Below, in pieces: positions 35,744-43,062 of a stretch of 64,000 bases of DNA. The translations under genes and the position numbers were made by a program. Under the pieces are notes generated by a model, which had not been told where the DNA came from, ran no database searches, and saw nothing but the letters and a program-made list of their open reading frames with translations. Every line of letters begins with the position of its first letter. Positions within the stretch are counted from its first letter, which is position 1. Source of the stretch: Streptomyces sp. S.PNR 29 (GTDB lineage Bacteria > Actinomycetota > Actinomycetes > Streptomycetales > Streptomycetaceae); assembly GCF_030386795.1 (NCBI RefSeq), contig NZ_JANUQM010000013.1, forward strand, positions 232,478-296,477. The letters run 5' to 3'.

Positions 35744-36927
35744 CACAGCCGTCGAGCGTCCTGGTGGTCGGCGCCTCGGCCGCCGGGCTCGGCACCGCCG
35801 AGGCCCTGCGACGCAAGGGCTACCGGGGCAGCCTCACCGTCCTCGGCGCCGAAGCCCACCCGCCCTACGACCGTCCGCCGTTGTCCAAACAGGTCCTGTC
35901 CGGCGCCTGGTTGCCGGAGCGGCTCCGGCTGAGGCCCCCTCAGGCGCTGGACGCGCTGGACGCCGAGTTCCTGCTCGGCGACCCGGCCGTCGCGCTGGAC
36001 GCCGCGGCACGCACCGTCCGTACGGCGGCCGGACGCACCCTGAGCGCGGACGCCGTGGTCATCGCCACCGGCGTACGCCCCCGGACACTGCCCGGGCAGG
36101 ACGGCCTGGCCGGGGTCCATGTCGTGCGCTCCCTCGACGACGCGGCGGCCCTGCGCGCGGAGCTCACCTCGGCGGAGCGGGCCGTGGTCGTCGGAGACGG
36201 CGTCCTCGGCGCCGAAATCGCCGCCACCGCACGGGGGATGGGCGTGGCCGTCACCCTCGTGGGTCCCCAGGCCGCGCCGATGCGGGCTCAGCTCGGACCG
36301 TACGTCGCCGCTTTGCTCGGCGAGCTGCACCGGGAGCACGGCGTGGTCCTGCGGCTCGGCACCCCGGTCGACGGGCTGACGCGCGGTGGGGTGCTGGTGA
36401 GCGGCGGTGAGGTGCTGCCCGCCGAGGTCGTCGTGGTCGCCGTGGGCTCCGAGCCGGAGACCGGCTGGCTCACCGGCAGCGGGCTGGTGCTGGACAACGG
36501 CGTGGTGTGCGACGCCTACTGCCGGGCCGCCGAGGGGATCTACGCCGCCGGAGACGTGGCCCGCTGGTTCCACCAGGGCGTCGGCGCGCCGGTGCGGCTG
36601 GAGAACCGGACCAACGCGGTGGAACAGGCCGCCGCGGTCGCCGGGAACATCCTCGGCGAACACCAGCCCTACACACCCGTCCCGTACTTCTGGACCGACC
36701 AGTTCGACGCCAGGATCCAGGTCCACGGGCGGCCGGCCGCCGACGCGGAGGTGACGGTCGTCGAGGGCTCCGTGGCGGACCGCCGTTTCGTCGCCGTCCA
36801 CCGCCACGAGGGCCGGGTCACCGGCGTGCTCGGCTGGAACATGCCCAAGCAGGCGCGCCTGCACCGCCAGTCCCTTCTCGCCGAGACCGCGGACGCCCTG
36901 ACGGGGCCCGCGCCCACGACGCCCTGA
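35740..36927 (+). CDS. FAD-dependent ferredoxin reductase
   Basis: 395 residues, GTG start overlapping the ferredoxin stop (GTGA). Two dinucleotide-binding motifs are visible: VVGASAAGLGTAEALR for FAD at the N-terminus and VVVGDGVLGAEIAATA for NAD(P)H near residue 150; YAAGDVARW near 268 is the second FAD contact. The AHPPYDRPPLSKQVLSG segment is typical of rubredoxin/putidaredoxin-reductase-type enzymes. It completes an NAD(P)H to ferredoxin to P450 chain within one operon. Confidence 0.93.
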   Translation: MTQPSSVLVVGASAAGLGTAEALRRKGYRGSLTVLGAEAHPPYDRPPLSKQVLSGAWLPERLRLRPPQALDALDAEFLLGDPAVALDAAARTVRTAAGRTLSADAVVIATGVRPRTLPGQDGLAGVHVVRSLDDAAALRAELTSAERAVVVGDGVLGAEIAATARGMGVAVTLVGPQAAPMRAQLGPYVAALLGELHREHGVVLRLGTPVDGLTRGGVLVSGGEVLPAEVVVVAVGSEPETGWLTGSGLVLDNGVVCDAYCRAAEGIYAAGDVARWFHQGVGAPVRLENRTNAVEQAAAVAGNILGEHQPYTPVPYFWTDQFDARIQVHGRPAADAEVTVVEGSVADRRFVAVHRHEGRVTGVLGWNMPKQARLHRQSLLAETADALTGPAPTTP

Positions 36928-36971
36928 CCGGCGTACGACGCCCAGAGTCCACCTACCTCCCAAGGACCCCC

Positions 36972-38228
36972 ATGCCCCCCACGACCACCGCCTCCGCAGC
37001 GGGCCGGATCCCCGAGTTCCCCGCACCACGCTCCGCGTCCTGCCCCTTCGACCCCTCACCCGAGCTGCGCGGCCTCGCGCAGTGGGGCCCGCTGACCCGG
37101 GTCCGGTCCCGGGACGGCCGTACCCCCTGGGTGGTGACCGGCCACGCCGAGCAGAAGGCGCTGCTCTCCGACCCGCGGCTGAGCGCCGACTTCTCCCACC
37201 CCGGCTATCCGAGCCCCGTCGCCCACCACGGCCACGACGAGCGGCCGGAGCGGTCCGGCGGGCGGCAGGCCACCGATCTGAGCTTCGTGGGCATGGACGA
37301 TCCGGAGCACGCCCGGCTGCGCCGCATGGTCAGCGGTGCCTTCACCATCAAGCGGGTCGAGGCGCTGCGCCCGGTCGTGCAGGAGATGGTGGACGGCTTC
37401 ATCGACCGCATGCTGGCCGGTCCCAAGCCGGCCGACCTGGTTCAGGCGCTCGCGCTGCCGGTGCCGTCGCTGGTCATCTCGGAGCTGCTGGGTGTGCCGT
37501 ACGAGGACCACGAGTTCTTCCAGACCAACAGCAAGACCCTGGTGTCCGCCGTGGCGACGCCCCGGGAGCGGCAGACCGCGCACGGCAACCTGTACGGGTA
37601 TCTCGACCGACTCGTCGGCGAGAAGGCCGCGCAGCCCGGCGACGACCTGCTGTCCAGCCTTGCCCAGCAGGTGAAGGCGGATCGGCTGACGCGCCATCAG
37701 GCGGCCGCGATGGGTGTCCTGCTGCTGCTCGGCGGCCATGAGACCACCGCCAACATGATCACCACGGGCACGCTGCTGCTGCTCCGGCATCCCGAGCAGC
37801 TCGCCCGTGTGCGGGAGACCGACGACCCGAAGGCGATCGCCGCCGCGGTGGAGGAACTGCTGCGTTACCTCAGCGTCGTCCACCTCGGCCGCCGCCGGAC
37901 GGCGCTGGAGGACATAGAGGTCGCCGGGCACACCATCCGCGCCGGCGAGGGCGTGATCCTGCTCGGCGAGCTGGCCAACCGGGACCCGTCCGTCTTCCCC
38001 GACCCCGACCGGCTGGACCTCACCCGTGACGCCCGCCGGCACCAGGCGTTCGGCGCGGGCACCCACCACTGCCTCGGTCAGTCGCTGGCCCGGATGGAAC
38101 TCCAGGTGGTGTACCCGACCCTGTTCCGCCGGATCCCGACGCTGCGGGCGGCGACCGACCTGGACCGGGTGCCGTTCAAGTACGACGCGGTGATCTACGG
38201 GGTGTACGAGCTGCCGGTCACCTGGTAG
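36972..38228 (+). CDS. cytochrome P450 (second, CYP105-like)
   Basis: 418 residues, ATG after AAGGA. Contains CPFDPSPEL near residue 25, the GGHETTANMI I-helix, EELLRY K-helix and heme loop FGAGTHHCLGQSLAR. The CPFDP start and the GHETTANM helix resemble the CYP105 family, which hydroxylates varied drugs and natural products. It differs clearly from the first P450, so the cluster holds two unrelated enzymes sharing one redox chain. Substrate unknown; no polyketide or terpene synthase lies in the window. Confidence 0.92.
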   Translation: MPPTTTASAAGRIPEFPAPRSASCPFDPSPELRGLAQWGPLTRVRSRDGRTPWVVTGHAEQKALLSDPRLSADFSHPGYPSPVAHHGHDERPERSGGRQATDLSFVGMDDPEHARLRRMVSGAFTIKRVEALRPVVQEMVDGFIDRMLAGPKPADLVQALALPVPSLVISELLGVPYEDHEFFQTNSKTLVSAVATPRERQTAHGNLYGYLDRLVGEKAAQPGDDLLSSLAQQVKADRLTRHQAAAMGVLLLLGGHETTANMITTGTLLLLRHPEQLARVRETDDPKAIAAAVEELLRYLSVVHLGRRRTALEDIEVAGHTIRAGEGVILLGELANRDPSVFPDPDRLDLTRDARRHQAFGAGTHHCLGQSLARMELQVVYPTLFRRIPTLRAATDLDRVPFKYDAVIYGVYELPVTW

Positions 38229-38249
38229 GGCGTACGCCTCAGCCCGCGG

Positions 38250-38891
38250 TCAGCCCGCGGTCAGCTCGGTGAGGTCCAGTGCGCCCAGCGGCAGGGTGTG
38301 CTGCGTCTGGAGCACCTTGGCGCGCAGGTAGCGGACGTTGTGGGCGGTGGTGAAGACGCCCGTGGGGACGCGGTCGCGGACGTCGATGCCCAGGCCGCGC
38401 AGTTGCTCGGCCTTGTCGGGGTTGTTGGAGAGCAGGTCCAGTTCTCCGACGCCCAGGGCCCGCAGCATCTGCGCGGCCGCCGTGTAGTCGCGGGCGTCCT
38501 CCGGCAGCCCCAGGGCCGCGTTCGCCTCGTAGGTGTCGAGGCCCTGGTCCTGGAGGGCGTACGCGTCGAGCTTGTTGTAGAGGCCGATGCCGCGGCCCTC
38601 CTGGCGCAGATAGAGCAGGACGCCGCCGCGGTCGGCGATGCGCTCGACGGCCTCGCGCAGCTGCGGGCCGCAGTCGCAGCGGGCGGAGCCGAAGACATCG
38701 CCGGTCAGGCACTCGGAGTGCAGCCGCACCAGGGGCACGCGGCCCGGTTCGCCGAGGACCACTGCCACGTGTTCCTGGCCGTCGGCCAGGCCGTGGAAGG
38801 TGACCAGGTCGGCGTTGACGCTGTAGCCGTCGTGGAAGCGCAGCGGTACCCGGACGCGGGCGCGCTGTGTGGCGGCGGGGAAGTCGGGCAT
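38250..38891 (-). CDS. ribA: GTP cyclohydrolase II
   Basis: 213 residues from the ATG at 38891, behind GGGAGA. The enzyme opens GTP to 2,5-diamino-6-ribosylamino-pyrimidinone phosphate, the first riboflavin step. Zinc ligands are in SECLTGDVFGSARCDCG; QEGRGIGL and NKLDAYALQDQG follow. The Tyr in KLDAY matches the catalytic Tyr105 of E. coli RibA, so a standard product is expected, unlike Streptomyces paralogues in which Met replaces it. There is no RibB domain, so this is a stand-alone RibA. Promoter carries two MarR-type inverted repeats. Confidence 0.93.
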   Translation of the reverse strand: MPDFPAATQRARVRVPLRFHDGYSVNADLVTFHGLADGQEHVAVVLGEPGRVPLVRLHSECLTGDVFGSARCDCGPQLREAVERIADRGGVLLYLRQEGRGIGLYNKLDAYALQDQGLDTYEANAALGLPEDARDYTAAAQMLRALGVGELDLLSNNPDKAEQLRGLGIDVRDRVPTGVFTTAHNVRYLRAKVLQTQHTLPLGALDLTELTAG

Positions 38892-38915
38892 GCGGTGTCT
38901 CCCGGATCCGGTCCG

Positions 38916-38935
38916 CTGCTTCAGGTTTGAAGCAG
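38916..38935. promoter_or_regulatory. MarR-type inverted repeat, site 1 (ribA leader)
   Basis: CTGCTTCAGGTTTGAAGCAG: perfect 8-bp arms around GGTT, between the predicted ribA transcription start and its ribosome site. It matches the consensus TTGCTTCAA/TTGAAGCAA of sites 2 and 3. Confidence 0.7.
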
Positions 38936-38954
38936 ATGGTCGGTTCGGGACTCT

Positions 38955-38977
38955 AGTACTGCTTGAAATTTGAAGCA
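38955..38977 (-). promoter_or_regulatory. ribA promoter with overlapping inverted repeat, site 2
   Basis: On the reverse strand TTGCTT and TAGAGT are 17 bases apart. The inverted repeat TGCTTGAAATTTGAAGCA (38960-38977) covers the -35 box and most of the spacer, so a bound repressor would block polymerase. Confidence 0.65.
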
Positions 38978-38995
38978 ATAGGTTTGCGGCGCAGA

Positions 38996-39508
38996 TCACG
39001 TACAGGGGGGCGAGGAGCGGCGGAGCCACGGCACGTCGTCCTGCGCCGCCCGTGCCCCGCCCTGCAGGGCCTGGGTGATCCCGGTGCAGATCTGCTCCAG
39101 CTGGCCGACCTGCTCGGCGGTGAGATGGTCGAACAGGGAGGCCCGTACGGTCTCGACGTGCCCGGGCGCCGTGCGCTCCAGTACGGCCAGGCCCTCGTCG
39201 GTCAGGGCCGCGATGCTGCCACGCCTGTCGTACCGGCAGGCCTCGCGCCGCACCATGCCGTCCTTCTCCAGCCGGGTCACGGCGTACGTCAGCCGGCTGC
39301 GGGTGATCTTCAGCCGCTCGGCGAGGTCGGTCATGCGCAGCCGGCGTTCCGGGGCCTCGGAGAGGACGGACAGGATGGTGTAGTACAGGTGCGGCATGCC
39401 GGCGTCCTGCTGGAGCTGCCGGTCGAGCGCGTCCTCCAGGAGGGTCCAGGAGGCGATGTACGCGCGCCAGGCGCGCTGCTCCTCGGGGGTGAGCCAGCGA
39501 GTCGTCAT
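38996..39508 (-). CDS. MarR-family regulator of the ribA/RibD-like locus
   Basis: 170 residues from the ATG at 39508. The winged helix is LRMTDLAERLKITRSRLTYAVTRLEKDGMV with wing CRYDRRGSIAALTDEG, flanked by dimerisation helices. No ribosome site is seen; TACACT lies 6 bases before the ATG with TTGGTT 17 bases further up, so the message may be leaderless. Inverted repeats of one kind lie on its own promoter and on both ribA sites, pointing to autoregulation and control of the riboflavin-type genes. Ligand unknown; a flavin or pyrimidine intermediate is a reasonable guess. Confidence 0.85.
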   Translation of the reverse strand: MTTRWLTPEEQRAWRAYIASWTLLEDALDRQLQQDAGMPHLYYTILSVLSEAPERRLRMTDLAERLKITRSRLTYAVTRLEKDGMVRREACRYDRRGSIAALTDEGLAVLERTAPGHVETVRASLFDHLTAEQVGQLEQICTGITQALQGGARAAQDDVPWLRRSSPPCT

Positions 39509-39523
39509 GCGGCCAGTGTAAGT

Positions 39524-39543
39524 TTGCTTCAAACTTGAACCAA
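39524..39543. promoter_or_regulatory. MarR-type inverted repeat, site 3 (divergent promoter)
   Basis: TTGCTTCAAACTTGAACCAA has 9-base arms with one mismatch. It covers the -35 and spacer of the marR promoter (TTGGTT-17-TACACT, reverse strand) and the possible -35 TTGAAC of the RibD-like gene on the other strand. Confidence 0.68.
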
Positions 39544-39579
39544 GCCGTCCCGTCTCCGAGTATCCGAGAGGGCGCGTCG

Positions 39580-40713
39580 ATGCCCCACCCGTACGTCCTG
39601 CTGTCCGCCGCCGTCTCCCTCGACGGCTACCTGGACGACACCCGTCCCGAGCGCCTGCTGCTCTCCTCCCCGGCCGACTTCGACCGGGTCGACGAGGTGC
39701 GGGCGTCCGTCGACGCGATCCTGGTCGGCGCCGGCACGATCCGTGCCGACAACCCTCGCCTGCTGGTCAACTCGCCCGAGCGGCGGGCCGCCCGCGTCGC
39801 CGCAGGCAAGCCGGATTACCCGCTCAAGGTCACCGTCAGCGGGTCCGGCGACCTGGACCCGGCGGCGCGGTTCTGGCACACGGGCGGTGAGAAGGTCCTC
39901 TTCACGACGGACAAGGGCGCGCAGCGGGCCCGTGCGCTCGGCATCGCGGCCGACATCGTGCCGGTGGGGCCGGACCTCGACTGGCGGCTGCTGCTGGAGC
40001 ACCTGTACGGCGAGCGGGGCGTGCGGCGGCTGATGGTGGAGGGCGGTGGCCACATCCACACCCAGCTGCTCACGCAGGGACTCGCCGACGAACTCCAGCT
40101 GGTCCTGGCGCCGCTGTTCGTCGGCACCTCGGACGCGCCCCGGCTCTTCGGCCCCGGGGCCTATCAGGGCGGACGGCTGCGGCTGCTGGAGACACGGCGG
40201 ATCGAGGACGTCGTACTGATGCGGTACGCGCCCACGGCGCCGGGAGTGGGCGGGACGGTGTCCGCCGCCGACCGGCACTGGCTGGCGTCGGCCTGTGAGC
40301 TGGCGGCCCAGTGCCCGCCCTCCGGGACGGCGTTCAGTGTGGGGGCGGTGGTCGTGGCCGCCGACGGTACGGAGCTGGCGCGCGGGCATTCACGTGAGAC
40401 CGGCGACCCTGTGGCGCACGCCGAGGAGGCGGCCCTGGCGAAGATCGACCCGACGGATCCGAGGCTCGCGACGGCGACGGTGTACAGCAGCCTGGAGCCC
40501 TGCGCCCACCGCGCCTCCCGCCCCGTGCCCTGCGCCCGGCTGATCCTCGACGCGGGGGTGCGCCGGGTGGTCACGGCCTGGCGCGAACCGGACACGTTCG
40601 TGGCGGGGGCGGACGGGACCGGGGTGCTGGTGGCCGGGGGTGCGGACGTGGTGGTGCTGGGGGAGTACGAGGCGGCGGCGAAGGGGCCCAATCGTCATCT
40701 GGTGGGGGGCTGA
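39580..40713 (+). CDS. RibD-like protein with reversed domain order
   Basis: 377 residues from the ATG at 39580, behind GAGAGGG. Residues 1-225 are a RibD C-terminal-type (dihydrofolate-reductase fold) reductase: YVLLSAAVSLDGYLDD, AILVGAGTIRADNPRL and MVEGGGHIHTQLL. Residues 230-375 are a cytidine-deaminase-fold domain with zinc motif HAEEAAL and SSLEPCAHRASRPVPCARLI. Canonical RibD has the deaminase first. Together with GTP cyclohydrolase II, 690 bases away under the same type of operator, it could turn GTP to a reduced diaminopyrimidine. Lumazine synthase and riboflavin synthase are not here. Confidence 0.88.
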   Translation: MPHPYVLLSAAVSLDGYLDDTRPERLLLSSPADFDRVDEVRASVDAILVGAGTIRADNPRLLVNSPERRAARVAAGKPDYPLKVTVSGSGDLDPAARFWHTGGEKVLFTTDKGAQRARALGIAADIVPVGPDLDWRLLLEHLYGERGVRRLMVEGGGHIHTQLLTQGLADELQLVLAPLFVGTSDAPRLFGPGAYQGGRLRLLETRRIEDVVLMRYAPTAPGVGGTVSAADRHWLASACELAAQCPPSGTAFSVGAVVVAADGTELARGHSRETGDPVAHAEEAALAKIDPTDPRLATATVYSSLEPCAHRASRPVPCARLILDAGVRRVVTAWREPDTFVAGADGTGVLVAGGADVVVLGEYEAAAKGPNRHLVGG

Positions 40714-40789
40714 GGCGGTCTTGTGGGTTGAGCCGCTCCGTTAGCAGTCGGTCTGCGCGCGGCCCGGCGACGCCCGACGTGTGCGGCGG

Positions 40790-41620
40790 TCAGGCTGTAT
40801 GGGAGCGGGTCGAGGTGATCACGACGGATGTGTAGGGCATGGTGGCGTGGCCGCCGAGCATGTCGATCGCGTTCCCTGCGCTGTCCAGGACCTCCGCCAT
40901 CTTGTCTGCGGGGAGTTGGGTGAGGCCGCCGAAGGTGGGGAGCTGGTCGAGCCACTCCTCTCGGGAGTAGGTGCGCTCCCAGGTGAAGCGCCACTGTTCC
41001 GGCTCGCTGAAGCTGCCGGTCTGCCGGATCCCGTCGGCGATTTTCGCGAACAGTGGCTGGTACGCGTCCACGGCCGATCCTCTGAGCAGGCCGGGGTTGA
41101 ACGGGGAATCGGGGGCGACCCGCTGGAGTGCTTCGGCGAGCGCGTCGATCACCTCGGCCGGGAGCTGGGGGACGTGGTGGAAAGGGGCGAGTCGGCCGCC
41201 GGGCCGGAGCACCTGGGCCGCCTTGGCCGCGCCGGCGACGGGGTCCACCCAGTGCCAGGCGGTGCCGGCGATGACCGCGTCGAACTGCCGCCCGGCCGGC
41301 TGCCAGTCCTCGAACGTGGCGACCTCGACCTCGACACCGCTGCGTCGCGCAAAGGCGGCCATCCGCTCGTCGGGCTCGACACCGAGCACCGTGCAGCCGG
41401 CTGCCTGGAATTGCCGGGCCTCGATGCCGGTCCCGGCTCCGACGTCGAGGACGTTCCGACCGGCGCTTGCCGCGACGATTCTGTCCACCAGGGCCTCGGG
41501 ATACGGCGGTCGGGCGCGGTCGTAGCGTTCGGCGTCCACGCCGAACGACTCGGCCGTCTCCCGGTGGCGGTGGGGCTCGGGTCCGGACTTGTCCGGCTGT
41601 CCCTGCGATAAAGTGGGCAT
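40790..41620 (-). CDS. class-I SAM-dependent methyltransferase
   Basis: 276 residues. The SAM-binding motif I is VLDVGAGTGIEARQF with motif II acidic end VLGVEPDERM, then AVIAGTAWHWVDPVAGA and VLRPGGRLA of the UbiE/methyltransf_11 type. A C-terminal region with WERTYSREEWLDQLPTFGG is typical of Streptomyces members. The start ATG lies inside an operator-like palindrome. Promoter TTAACA-17-TAAGGT puts the ATG at +1, so the transcript is probably leaderless. Substrate unknown. Confidence 0.85.
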   Translation of the reverse strand: MPTLSQGQPDKSGPEPHRHRETAESFGVDAERYDRARPPYPEALVDRIVAASAGRNVLDVGAGTGIEARQFQAAGCTVLGVEPDERMAAFARRSGVEVEVATFEDWQPAGRQFDAVIAGTAWHWVDPVAGAAKAAQVLRPGGRLAPFHHVPQLPAEVIDALAEALQRVAPDSPFNPGLLRGSAVDAYQPLFAKIADGIRQTGSFSEPEQWRFTWERTYSREEWLDQLPTFGGLTQLPADKMAEVLDSAGNAIDMLGGHATMPYTSVVITSTRSHTA

Positions 41621-41648
41621 GCGCCCACCTTAATGGGCGGTTGCCCAC
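41613..41648. promoter_or_regulatory. two tandem 16-bp operators between methyltransferase and tetR
   Basis: GTGGGCATGCGCCCAC (41613-41628) and ATGGGCGGTTGCCCAC (41633-41648) repeat with a 20-base period, two helical turns. The second fills the spacer of the methyltransferase promoter (TTAACA-17-TAAGGT on the reverse strand); the first covers its start codon. The neighbouring TetR protein is the likely binder. Confidence 0.75.
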
Positions 41649-41682
41649 TTGTTAAGTCGGGGGCGGTGCGGAAAGGGAGACA

Positions 41683-42282
41683 ATGCCGTCAGGGGTGCAC
41701 ATCCACAACGTGCGTGGCCAGTTGTTCGAAGCCGCCGAGCGCGTCCTGCTTCGGGACGGGCCCGACGCGTTGACCAGCCGGGCGGTCACGGAGGAGGCGA
41801 ACTGTGCCAAGGGTGTGCTGCACCGGCACTTCACCGACTTCGACGCTTTCCTGGCGGAACTGGTCCTCGAACGCGTCCGCGGCATCGAGGACCGGACTAC
41901 GACTCTGCGCGCGGCCGCCGGCACCGGGAGCGTGGTGGACAACCTCGCCGACGCGCTGCGGGACCTGTTCGGGCCGGTCACGGTGGCAATCGTCGCGCTC
42001 GTCACCTTCCGCGACGGCCTCCGCGCCCGGCTGCGCGAGGCCGGCCTGACGGGCATCCCGCCGGCTGTGCAAGGCACCGCCATGATCGCCGCATACCTCA
42101 CCGCCGAGCGGGAGTCGGGGCGCCTGGCCGACGACGCCGACATCGACACGCTCGCCCCCACCCTCGTCGGGGCCGGGCACCTGCTGTTCGCCGACCGGGC
42201 AAGCGCCCCACCGCAGACCGCCGCCATCCGCAAGATGGTGACCACCGTCATCGCCGGTGCCTTGCGAGCCCCCCAGCCGTAG
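41683..42282 (+). CDS. TetR-family regulator, divergent from the methyltransferase
   Basis: 199 residues, ATG behind GGGAG. The helix-turn-helix spans LFEAAERVLLRDGPDALTSR and AVTEEANCAKGVLHRHFTDF, followed by a helical ligand domain. The recognition helix lies at about residues 38-55. Divergent arrangement with tandem operators in the 62-base gap indicates repression of both genes. Typical length. Confidence 0.88.
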   Translation: MPSGVHIHNVRGQLFEAAERVLLRDGPDALTSRAVTEEANCAKGVLHRHFTDFDAFLAELVLERVRGIEDRTTTLRAAAGTGSVVDNLADALRDLFGPVTVAIVALVTFRDGLRARLREAGLTGIPPAVQGTAMIAAYLTAERESGRLADDADIDTLAPTLVGAGHLLFADRASAPPQTAAIRKMVTTVIAGALRAPQP

Positions 42283-42514
42283 GTCGAGCCGCCGGTCGGG
42301 TGGCGCCCGCGGGAGCGGCTGCGAGGGGCGGGCCTGTTCGATCAGCTGAACGCCTGCGGCCTTTTCCAGGGCATGGAGCTGATGCGCGCGGATCTCGATG
42401 CCCCACTTCTCGGCCAGCCCGGGCCGAGCAGCCCTCGTCGAGGCTGCGATCGACCGCTCGGAGGAACCCGTGTGCTTCCTGCCCTGGACATGGCGTACAC
42501 TGGTGTCACACCGA

Positions 42515-42588
42515 CGCGGGGTGGAGCAGCTCGGTAGCTCGCTGGGCTCATAACCCAGAGGTCGCAGGTTCAAATCCTGTCCCCGCTA
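42515..42588 (+). tRNA. initiator tRNA-Met (CAT)
   Basis: 74-nt cloverleaf with anticodon loop CTCATAA, three G-C pairs (GGG/CCC) at the end of the anticodon stem and an unpaired C1 opposite T72, all hallmarks of initiator tRNA. A possible -10 TACACT is at 42496-42501. CCA is not encoded. It marks the right edge of the variable region. Confidence 0.96.
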
Positions 42589-42595
42589 CTGAAGG

Positions 42596-42637
42596 CCGAT
42601 GGCCGGGATCCTTGAGGGTCCCGGCCATCGGTGTTTT
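42596..42637 (+). terminator. terminator of initiator tRNA
   Basis: Perfect 13-bp stem CCGATGGCCGGGA/TCCCGGCCATCGG followed by TGTTTT, 7 bases after the tRNA. The next 250 bases, up to the riboswitch, hold no gene; AT content is higher than average around 42770-42850, where the riboswitch promoter should lie. Confidence 0.88.
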
Positions 42638-42892
42638 CTGCTGTTCCGAGCGGCCTTGACCATCATTACGTTTGGTGACCGTACGAGCGCCCTGCGCATA
42701 ACAACTGACATACCGTCAGATGCGATGGGGCGGTCGGCGTGTGGTCAACTCGCCCTGTTTTCACCACTCCTGGACTGTAAGTCCTCACCGAAATCGCTAA
42801 TGATCAAGCGGAACAGCTTGGAATCCACACCTCGCGTACATTAACGTTCGATAACGCAGCGCGGTCGTCCCAGCCGTCACAGAAGGCGGCTC

Positions 42893-43050
42893 CGTGCGCA
42901 CGCGCCGAATCCCGTAAGGGAACCGGGGAACCATCACCGTGGGGTGAATCGCGCGGATGCCGCCGTGGAAGCACGGCCGGTATACGCGCGTAGGAGACCT
43001 TCCCGCTCCGAACCCGTCAGCTAACCCGGTAGGCGGAGACGGAAGGAAAG
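42893..43050 (+). ncRNA. c-di-AMP riboswitch (ydaO type)
   Basis: The leader contains the conserved ydaO elements in order: CGCCGAATCCCGTAAGGGAA, CCGGGGAACCA, GGGGTGAATC, a variable hairpin (GCCGTGGAAGCACGGC), TAGGAGACCTTCCCGCTCCG, AACCCGTCAGCTAACCCGGT and AGGCGGAGACGGAAGGAAAG. The class senses cyclic di-AMP and in actinobacteria precedes cell-wall hydrolase genes. Here the element ends at the GGAAAGGAG ribosome site of the M23 peptidase, so ligand binding may also act on translation. Boundaries are approximate. Confidence 0.93.
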
Positions 43051-43062
43051 GAGTACGCCCAC

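Noticed and set aside
40385..40400. TTCACGTGAGAC as a second parS site
   Set aside because: It has several mismatches to the palindrome and lies inside the RibD-like coding region.
38250..41620. Toxoflavin/roseoflavin-type biosynthetic cluster
   Set aside because: GTP cyclohydrolase II, RibD-like protein and a methyltransferase are present, but the methyltransferase has its own TetR operators and other cluster genes are missing.
42283..42514. Reverse-strand fragment reading EKWGIEIRAHQLHALEKAAG, loosely like a band-7/slipin segment
   Set aside because: Only about 30 residues look conserved, with no start or ribosome site; could be a remnant but cannot be supported.
31337..42588. Integrated element with attachment sites at the two tRNAs
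   Set aside because: No integrase, excisionase or duplicated tRNA end was found, so only a variable region is claimed.
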